The position numbers were made by a program, and so were the translations under genes. Shown here one piece after another: positions 58,366 through 64,000 of a DNA stretch of 64,000 nucleotides. Where the stretch lies: contig NZ_SNXZ01000003.1 of the NCBI RefSeq assembly GCF_004362825.1, positions 224,784 to 288,783 on the forward strand. Reading direction: 5' to 3'. Source of the stretch: Labedaea rhizosphaerae. GTDB lineage: Bacteria; Actinomycetota; Actinomycetes; Mycobacteriales; Pseudonocardiaceae. Every line of letters starts with the position of its first letter. Within the stretch, counting starts at the first letter, position 1. The notes under the pieces were generated by a model. The model had not been told where the DNA came from, ran no database searches, and saw only the letters and a list, made by a program, of their open reading frames with translations.

Positions 58366-59901
58366 TTGTCGTACGCACAAACCTCGGCCTCGCACGCTCG
58401 CAAGCCGCGCCACCGCGCGTCGGGCAAGGGCAGGTACACCCCTGCCGCCCGGCGTCCGGTGGAGCAGTCGCGAGGGGGCTGGGCCGAGGAGCAGCTCACC
58501 CCGGCACCGACCACGAACCTGCCGAGCTTCGCCGAGCTCGGCCTGTCCGCCCCGCTGATGCGGGCGCTCACCGAGGCCGGGATCACCGAACCCTTCCCCA
58601 TCCAGGCAGCGACCCTGCCCGACGCGCTCGCCGGCCGTGACGTGCTCGGCCGCGCGCAGACCGGCTCCGGCAAGACGCTGGCCTTCGGCCTCGCGCTGCT
58701 GGCCCGCCTCGCCGACGGCACCCCGAAGCCCAAGCACCCGCGCGGCCTGATCCTGGTTCCCACCAGGGAGCTGGCCATGCAGGTCAGCGACGTGCTGATG
58801 CCGCTGGCCAAGGCCATGGGCCTCTGGTGCCGCACCGCCGTCGGCGGCATGTCCTTCCCCCGCCAGGCCGAGGCGCTCAAGCGGGGCGTGGACCTGCTGA
58901 TCGCCACGCCGGGCCGGCTGTCCGACCACGTCCGCCAGGGCACCTGCGACCTGTCCGAGGTCGCGTTCACGGCCATCGACGAGGCCGACCAGATGGCCGA
59001 CATGGGCTTCCTGCCCCAGGTCCGGGCCATCATGGACCTCGTCGACCCGAACGGTCAGCGGATGCTCTTCTCGGCCACGCTGGACGGCGACGTCGACCAG
59101 CTGATCCGTGCGTACCTGCACGACCCGGTCGCCCACTCGGTGTCCCCGGCGACCGCGAGCATCGACACCATGGAGCACCACGTGCTGCTGGTGTCCAATG
59201 CGGACAAGCAGGCCGTCGTGACCGAGATGGCCGCCCGCGAGGGCCGAACCATCCTGTTCGTCCGCACCAAGCACCACGTGGACCGGCTGACCGAGAAGCT
59301 GCGGGCCGCAGGCGTTAACGCCGGCGCCCTGCACGGCGGCAAGACCCAAGGTGCCCGCACCCGCGTGCTGGCCGACTTCAAGGAAGGCCGCATCCCGGTG
59401 CTCGTGGCCACCGACGTCGCCGCTCGCGGCATCCACGTCGACAACGTGAGCCTCGTCGTGCACGTCGACCCGCCGGCCGACCCGAAGGACTACCTGCACC
59501 GCGCCGGTCGCACGGCACGCGCGGGCGAGTCGGGCACCGTGGTGACGGTCGTGACCTACGACCAGCGCCGCACCGTCCGGCGGCTGACCGACCAGGCGGG
59601 CGTCCGCCCGGAGAACACGAAGGTCCACCCGGGCCACGTCGAGCTGGCCCGGATCACCGGTGCCCGCGAGCCCAGCGGCATCCCGGTGGTCGACCAGCCG
59701 CGACCCGCCGCCGCCCGCCGGCCGTCGGGTCCCGGCCGCGGCTTCCGCCGCGAAGGCGGCCGTGACCACGCCCGTGGCCGCGAGCGCAACCGCGACAACA
59801 GCCGTGACCGCGACCGCGGCCGTGAGTGGGGCCGCACCGGCTCCGACCACGGCCGGGGTGAGGTCCGCGGTGTCCGCCGCGGCCGCGCCTACCAGGGCTG
59901 A
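58366..59901 (+). CDS. DEAD-box ATP-dependent RNA helicase
   Basis: A 511-residue RNA helicase. Motifs: Q motif PFPIQAATLPDAL, AQTGSGKT (Walker A), PTRELA, TPGR, DEAD in AIDEADQM, SATL, and HRAGRTARAG. The C-terminal 80 residues are Arg/Asp/Gly-rich (RERNRDNSRDRDRGRE) and probably bind RNA. Candidates are RhlE/CsdA-type helicases for ribosome assembly or cold growth. The TTG at 58366 is chosen because GGAGAGGA is correctly spaced; upstream frame residues are not conserved in type. Confidence 0.92.
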   Translation: MSYAQTSASHARKPRHRASGKGRYTPAARRPVEQSRGGWAEEQLTPAPTTNLPSFAELGLSAPLMRALTEAGITEPFPIQAATLPDALAGRDVLGRAQTGSGKTLAFGLALLARLADGTPKPKHPRGLILVPTRELAMQVSDVLMPLAKAMGLWCRTAVGGMSFPRQAEALKRGVDLLIATPGRLSDHVRQGTCDLSEVAFTAIDEADQMADMGFLPQVRAIMDLVDPNGQRMLFSATLDGDVDQLIRAYLHDPVAHSVSPATASIDTMEHHVLLVSNADKQAVVTEMAAREGRTILFVRTKHHVDRLTEKLRAAGVNAGALHGGKTQGARTRVLADFKEGRIPVLVATDVAARGIHVDNVSLVVHVDPPADPKDYLHRAGRTARAGESGTVVTVVTYDQRRTVRRLTDQAGVRPENTKVHPGHVELARITGAREPSGIPVVDQPRPAAARRPSGPGRGFRREGGRDHARGRERNRDNSRDRDRGREWGRTGSDHGRGEVRGVRRGRAYQG

Positions 59902-59912
59902 GCCACACACAC

Positions 59913-59949
59913 GAAAGGCCGTCGGGTCCACTGGACCCGGCGGCCTTTC
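59913..59949. terminator. helicase terminator
   Basis: A 17-bp stem with one G.T pair (59913-59929 with 59933-59949) and a 3-base loop, 12 bases after the helicase stop. It probably also serves the convergent cysG-type gene. The remaining 200 bases up to 60149 show short GC repeats only. Confidence 0.85.
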
Positions 59950-60149
59950 GCCTTGTCCGGGGGTTGTCCACAGGCAGCCACTTGTCCACAGATCGGCTCA
60001 CCACCCCACCCAGCCCACCAACCCCGATAAATTGGACAGCGGGGGTGCCCCCAGAGAAGGGCGGGGGCTGCGCACGCTGTTTTCTTTGCGCGCCAAGGGT
60101 TTTCGCGGGTGGGCGTTCGCGCGTGGGGCTTTGCGCATAGGCTTTTGGC

Positions 60150-61370
60150 TCAGTGCGGCTGGGCCAGCAGCTCCCCGGCAAGCCCCGCGACCGGTCCCAC
60201 GACGATCACCGCGGGCGGCCGGATTCCTTCCGCCACAACGTCTTCGGCCACGCGATCCAACCGCGACACCAGGCTCCGCTGGTTGCGCGTGGTGCCCTCC
60301 TGCACCACGGCGACCGGCGTGTCCGCGGCTCGCCCGCCGGCCATCAACACCGTGGCGAACTCCGCGATCCGCTCCACCCCCATCATGATCACGATGGTCC
60401 CGCGCAGCCGCCCCAGTGCTTCCCAGTCCACAAGAGACGATTCCGCGCCCGGCGACACGTGGCCGGACACCACAACGACTTCGTGCGTCACGCCCCGGTG
60501 CGTGACCGGCACCTGCGCCGCGCCGGGCGCCGCGAACGCGCTGGTCACCCCCGGCACCACCGTGACCGGCACCCCGGCGGCGACACAGGCGGCCAGCTCC
60601 TCGAACCCCCGCCCGAACACGTAGGGATCCCCGCCCTTCAACCGCACCACGAACCGGCCGGCCCTGGCGTGTTCGATCAGCGTCGCGTTGATGGCGTCCT
60701 GCGAAGCCGCGCGCCCGTAGGGGATCTTGGCCGCGTCGACCACGGTCACGTGCGGGCCCAGTTCGTCGAGCAACTCCCGCGGCGCCAGCCGATCGGCCAC
60801 GACGACGTCCGCGAGCCCCAGCAACCGCCGCCCGCGCACGGTGATCAGTTCGGCATCCCCCGGCCCGCCGCCGACCAGCGCGACGCCCGTGGGTTTGGTC
60901 TCCCCGGCCACGCCGCCGACCCGCAGCGACTCCAGCAACCCGTCGCGCACGGCCGCCGACCGCCGCGGCTGCCCGCCCGACAACACACCCACGAGCAACC
61001 CGTCGTGCGAGCCCACGGCCGGAGTCACCGCGGTGCCCCGAGTCCCGGCATCGGCCCGCACGCAGAAGATCCGCTCCCGCTCGGCGTCGGCCACCACGGC
61101 CGCGTTCACGTTCGGGTCGGAGGTGCACGCCACCGCGTACCAAGCCCCGGACAGGTCACCGGAGGTGTAGGGCCGCTCGTGCCAGACGATCTCCCCGGCG
61201 TCGACCATGGCCTGCACCGAGGGCGTCACGTGCAACGACACCACTTCGACGCGGGCGCCGGAGGACACCAGCCGAGGCAACCGCCGTTGCGCGACCGAGC
61301 CACCGCCGACGACGACGACGCGGCGCCCGGCCAGGTCCAGCCCGACGAGGTAGTGCTGCTCTGAAGCCAT
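60150..61370 (-). CDS. cysG: siroheme synthase / uroporphyrinogen-III C-methyltransferase
   Basis: A 406-residue two-domain protein. The N-terminal Met8/SirC-type domain (VGLDLAGRRVVVVGGGSVAQRRLPRLV) binds NAD and oxidises precorrin-2; the C-terminal CobA domain has GVALVGGGPGDAELITVRG, RLKGGDPYVFGRG and VTVVPGVTSAFAAP. It makes precorrin-2 and then sirohydrochlorin for siroheme or cobalamin. The ATG at 61370 is used. A cysG gene near proS is conserved in mycobacteria. Confidence 0.93.
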   Translation of the reverse strand: MASEQHYLVGLDLAGRRVVVVGGGSVAQRRLPRLVSSGARVEVVSLHVTPSVQAMVDAGEIVWHERPYTSGDLSGAWYAVACTSDPNVNAAVVADAERERIFCVRADAGTRGTAVTPAVGSHDGLLVGVLSGGQPRRSAAVRDGLLESLRVGGVAGETKPTGVALVGGGPGDAELITVRGRRLLGLADVVVADRLAPRELLDELGPHVTVVDAAKIPYGRAASQDAINATLIEHARAGRFVVRLKGGDPYVFGRGFEELAACVAAGVPVTVVPGVTSAFAAPGAAQVPVTHRGVTHEVVVVSGHVSPGAESSLVDWEALGRLRGTIVIMMGVERIAEFATVLMAGGRAADTPVAVVQEGTTRNQRSLVSRLDRVAEDVVAEGIRPPAVIVVGPVAGLAGELLAQPH

Positions 61371-61440
61371 GCGGACAAGCATGGCACGACACGGGAAACG
61401 GCCGGGCGGGTCCGATGTGGACCAGCCCGGCCGCGCCGTC

Positions 61441-61480
61441 GTTCAGCCGTTCAGCGATTCAGTTGTTCAGCGGTTCAGGA
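61441..61480. repeat. five tandem 8-bp repeats
   Basis: GTTCAGCC, GTTCAGCG, ATTCAGTT, GTTCAGCG and GTTCAGGA in a row; the last unit contains the stop codon of the trypsin-like gene (minus strand). It may be a slippage hot spot at the gene end. Confidence 0.7.
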
Positions 61481-62263
61481 ACCGATCTGCGCCTGGATGT
61501 CCGAGGCGTAGGTGGCGACCCGGGTGTAGACGCCCGGGAAGTTCGGCTCCGCGCAACCCTGGCCCCACGACACGATGCCGGCCAGCTTGCCGTCGATCAC
61601 CAGCGGACCACCGGAGTCGCCCTGGCACGAGTCCTTGCCGCCCTCCGGCAGACCCGCGCAGACCATGGCGTCCGCGTTGTACTCCTGGTAGGCGCTCTGG
61701 CAGGTGGCGTCCGAGGTGATCGGCACGTCGACCTGGTTCAGGGTGTCCGAGGTGGAGCCGCCGCCCTCGCTGGTCAGGCCCCAACCGAGCACCGTGGAGT
61801 TGGTGCCCTCGGCGTACGCGGCGGCGTCGGTGTTGATGGCGATCGGCGTTTCGCTGAGGTTGGTGGACAGCGTCAGCACCGAGACGTCGGACCCGACGGT
61901 GGCGTCCTGGTAGTCCGGGTGCACCCAGATGTTGCTGACCGCGGAGGTCTCGCCGCCGCCGCCGGAGAGCGACGTGCGGCCCGCGACCACCACGATGTCC
62001 GACGGCGAGGTGCCGACGGTGCAGTGGGCGGCGGTGACCACCTTGTTGGCGGCGACGAGGGTGCCGCCGCAGAACTGGAACCCGTCCGGCTGCGTCAGCG
62101 CCACGGTGAACGGGAAGTCCTCGATGTTCGCCGGCTGCCCACCGACGATCTTCGGCGACGCCGTCGGCGCGGCCTGGGAGACGGTCACGACGGTCACGAC
62201 GGCTGCTGCCGCGACGCCGATGACCGCTCCGATCTTGCTGAGGCGGCGCAGGGATCCCGCCAT
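61475..62263 (-). CDS. secreted trypsin-like serine protease
   Basis: A 262-residue chymotrypsin-family enzyme. A signal peptide (MAGSLRRLSKIGAVIGVAAAAVVTVVTVSQAA) is followed by a short propeptide and the mature N-terminus IVGG. The triad is His in TAAHC, Asp in GSDVSVLTL and Ser in GDSGGP; six cysteines form disulfides. Asp in KDSCQGDSGG at the S1 site predicts trypsin specificity. AAGGAG precedes ATG 62263 and a hairpin (62282-62299) lies in the leader. Confidence 0.93.
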   Translation of the reverse strand: MAGSLRRLSKIGAVIGVAAAAVVTVVTVSQAAPTASPKIVGGQPANIEDFPFTVALTQPDGFQFCGGTLVAANKVVTAAHCTVGTSPSDIVVVAGRTSLSGGGGETSAVSNIWVHPDYQDATVGSDVSVLTLSTNLSETPIAINTDAAAYAEGTNSTVLGWGLTSEGGGSTSDTLNQVDVPITSDATCQSAYQEYNADAMVCAGLPEGGKDSCQGDSGGPLVIDGKLAGIVSWGQGCAEPNFPGVYTRVATYASDIQAQIGS

Positions 62264-62561
62264 ATGAACTCCTTCAATCCGGCCCGGTGGTCACCGGGCG
62301 CCCCGACATGCTCACTTATGGCTACAGACGCCGCTCACCAGCCACAACGGCCAAAGGGATTGGTCCGAACGGGTGAAACTGTCGGTGAATTTCGGGCTCA
62401 CCTGCGAAAACAGAGAACGGGAAGCAAGCCTTAAGCGGGAAAAAGATTCCCAAACCGGGCGTGGACACCGGTCGTTGTCGATCTTGGATTTCATTCCGCC
62501 GGGCGACGCCGACAACCCAGAACGGCGGACACAGCCCGGCCGACCGAGGCAGCCGGCAGCG
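62264..62561 (-). promoter_or_regulatory. leader/intergenic region of the protease gene
   Basis: The 298 bases between the methylase stop and the protease start. It includes an 8-bp hairpin GCCCGGTG/CACCGGGC at 62282-62299 just ahead of the AAGGAG site. It is AT-richer in the middle (62400-62450). No other gene was found. Confidence 0.4.
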
Positions 62562-63368
62562 TCAGCGCTTGGCGGTCTTGCGGCGCTTGGTCGTGCGCCG
62601 GGCCGTGGTCGTGCGGACGGGCTTGGGCTCCGGCTCCTTGGCGCGTTGCACGGGCTCCGGCGCGCGCGGGGCCACGCGGGTCCGGCTCGGCCGCACCGCC
62701 GTGCCGATCAGGAACAGCGCCGAGCGCCAGACCTTGTGCTGCTTCACCGTGGCGGGCAGGTCACGCAACGTCGTGCGCACGACCGTCATCTCCCGGTCGG
62801 TGCCCTGGTAGGCCAGGGCGACCGGGGTGTCCTCGGGCAGGCCGCCCGCGGTGAGCGCGGCGACCAGGTCGTCGGCGCGGGCGGCGGGGGCGTGCACGGC
62901 GAGCGTGCTGGACTTCGTGGCGAGGTCCTTGACCCTCGTCAGGTCCTGGCCGGAGACCACCACCGTGTCCGCGTGGGCGGGCTCGACGAGCGCGACGCCG
63001 AGCGACGCGGCCACCGCCGACTCCTGCGACACGCCGGGCACGACCTCGACGTCGATGCCGAGCCGGGTGCAGGTCTCGCGCTGCGCCCGCAGCTCCGGCC
63101 ACGCCGCCGGGTCGCCGGGGTGCAGGCGCACCACGGCGAGCTTGTCGCGCACCGCCCGGCGCAGCACGTCCAGCACGTCCTCACCGGCGGGCACACCGAG
63201 GTCGATCAGCTCGGCCTCGTCCTTGGTTTGGGTGCGCAGCCACGAAAGCGGGGCCGCCGCAGGCGTGTAGAGCACGATGTCGGCGGCGGCGATGCGGCGG
63301 GCGGCTCGGACGGTGATCAGGTCGTCCGCGCCGGGACCGGCGCCCACGATGGTGAGGCTTGCGGGCAT
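62562..63368 (-). CDS. tetrapyrrole methylase (CobM/precorrin-4 methyltransferase-like)
   Basis: A 268-residue SAM-dependent methylase. The fold signatures are LTIVGAGPGADDLITVRAARRIAAADIVLY, RLHPGDPAAWPELRAQ and VEVVPGVSQESAVAASLG. It is nearest in pattern to CobM/CbiF (precorrin-4 C11 methylation in cobalamin synthesis). After about residue 220 a basic Arg/Lys/Thr-rich tail of some 45 residues follows, which is not usual for this family. The start is ATG 63368. cysG lies nearby, but no other cob genes are seen in the window. Confidence 0.75.
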   Translation of the reverse strand: MPASLTIVGAGPGADDLITVRAARRIAAADIVLYTPAAAPLSWLRTQTKDEAELIDLGVPAGEDVLDVLRRAVRDKLAVVRLHPGDPAAWPELRAQRETCTRLGIDVEVVPGVSQESAVAASLGVALVEPAHADTVVVSGQDLTRVKDLATKSSTLAVHAPAARADDLVAALTAGGLPEDTPVALAYQGTDREMTVVRTTLRDLPATVKQHKVWRSALFLIGTAVRPSRTRVAPRAPEPVQRAKEPEPKPVRTTTARRTTKRRKTAKR

Positions 63369-63441
63369 TGCCTGACCGTATCGCTCCCGGCTCCGCGGGT
63401 CGGCAAGTGGGGCTCGACCGCGCGGTGTCAGACTCGGACGC

Positions 63442-64000
63442 GTGACTGCCGACTCCGCCCAACCCGGTGACCGGGTCTTCGACTGGCTGGACCGCCGCGC
63501 CGAGGACCGGCGCAAGGCGGGGCTGACCCGCAGGCTGACGCCCCGGCGGGCCGACGCCGATCACCTGGACCTGGCCGGCAACGACTACCTCGGCCTGGCC
63601 CGGGACAAGCGGGTCGCCGGTGCGGCCGCCGCGGCCGCGCTGCGCTGGGGTTCGGGGTCGACCGGGTCGCGGTTGGTCACCGGCAGCACGGAGTTGCACG
63701 CGGAGCTCGAGTTCGAGCTGGCCAAGTTCTGCGGCGCGCAGGCCGCGCTGGTGTTCTCCAGCGGGTTCGCCGCGAACCTCGGCGCGGTCACGGCCTTGGC
63801 CGGGGACGGCGCCATCGTGTCCGACGCCTACATCCACGCCTCGCTGATCGACGGCTGCCGGCTCTCCCGCGCCAACGTCGCCGTCGCCGGTCACGCCGAC
63901 CCGGTGGCGATCAAGCACGCGCTCGCCACCCGCCGCACCGAGCAGGCCCTCGTGGTCACCGACTCGGTGTTCTCCGTGGACGGTGATCTCGCCCCGTTGC
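63442..64000 (+). CDS. bioF: 8-amino-7-oxononanoate synthase (partial, runs off the end)
   Basis: The N-terminal 186 residues of a BioF-type alpha-oxoamine synthase of biotin synthesis (pimeloyl-CoA/ACP plus alanine). Motifs include LDLAGNDYLGLA, GSGSTGSRLVTGSTELHAELE and VFSSGFAANLGAV, then DAYIHASLIDGCRLSRA. The GTG at 63442 is seven bases after CAGACT (63429-63434), so probably leaderless. The PLP Lys lies beyond the window. Related glycine C-acetyltransferases share these motifs, but the length and start favour BioF. Confidence 0.88.
   Translation, partial: MTADSAQPGDRVFDWLDRRAEDRRKAGLTRRLTPRRADADHLDLAGNDYLGLARDKRVAGAAAAAALRWGSGSTGSRLVTGSTELHAELEFELAKFCGAQAALVFSSGFAANLGAVTALAGDGAIVSDAYIHASLIDGCRLSRANVAVAGHADPVAIKHALATRRTEQALVVTDSVFSVDGDLAPL

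Overview
The window looks like the chromosome of a high-GC actinobacterium, most likely a member of the Pseudonocardiales (Lentzea/Saccharothrix/Amycolatopsis-like). The reasons are very high GC, frequent GTG starts, many GTGA/ATGA start-stop overlaps, TANNNT -10 boxes six to seven bases ahead of start codons (leaderless transcripts), and a gene order that follows the actinobacterial backbone known from Mycobacterium tuberculosis Rv27xx-Rv28xx. The genus is an inference.

Layout. 0.1-7.5 kb: a DMT exporter, then on the minus strand rnj, dapA, a TIGR03085 protein, a membrane Ser/Thr kinase, an ACT protein and thyX. 7.6-9.1 kb: a ribbon-helix-helix regulator with a DUF4097 beta-repeat protein, behind a promoter that carries an exact 20-bp palindrome. 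9.3-11.2 kb: a YcaQ-like protein and a GNAT. 11.3-14.6 kb: two paralogous VTT-type membrane proteins flank a three-gene operon coding for a protein with 15 cysteines and a double-psi-beta-barrel-like C-terminus, a Tat-signal protein and a MauE-like membrane protein. This is the best candidate for an undescribed system. 14.6-16.4 kb: an ECF sigma factor and its membrane partner. 16.5-25.7 kb: a split RibD-like pair, dapB, an M16 protease, pnp, rpsO, thpR, an HTH regulator, ribF and truB. 25.7-30.5 kb: MFS and MATE transporters, CGNR and Uma2 proteins on the plus strand, and an NrnA-type phosphoesterase.

30.5-39.1 kb separates nrnA from rbfA, which are adjacent in M. tuberculosis. It holds two tandem secreted esterases, a Tat-exported EEP-like phosphoesterase, a secreted S15-like peptidase, an AT-richer patch with a regulator fragment, a start-less Nudix gene and an Mrr-like nuclease, a strongly structured non-coding segment, lpd and a small secreted protein. 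39.1-45.1 kb is the translation/transcription operon rimP-nusA-ylxR-infB-DUF503-rbfA. 45.2-53 kb: a lipoprotein with a ferritin-like protein, a class V aminotransferase and YjbQ protein sharing a divergent promoter, a HAD phosphatase, two related anchored proteins and proS. 53-60 kb: VOC protein, tandem double-GNAT genes, yaaA, a J-domain protein, a RIO kinase behind a 20-codon leader ORF, and a DEAD-box helicase. 60-64 kb: CysG/CobA, a secreted trypsin-like protease, a CobM-like methylase and the start of bioF.

Functionally the minus-strand backbone combines RNA turnover and processing (rnj, pnp, nrnA, thpR), translation (rpsO, infB, rimP, rbfA, truB, proS), lysine/diaminopimelate synthesis (dapA, dapB) and cofactor synthesis (ribF, cysG, bioF). 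Between these sit accessory plus-strand units that usually carry their own leaderless promoters.
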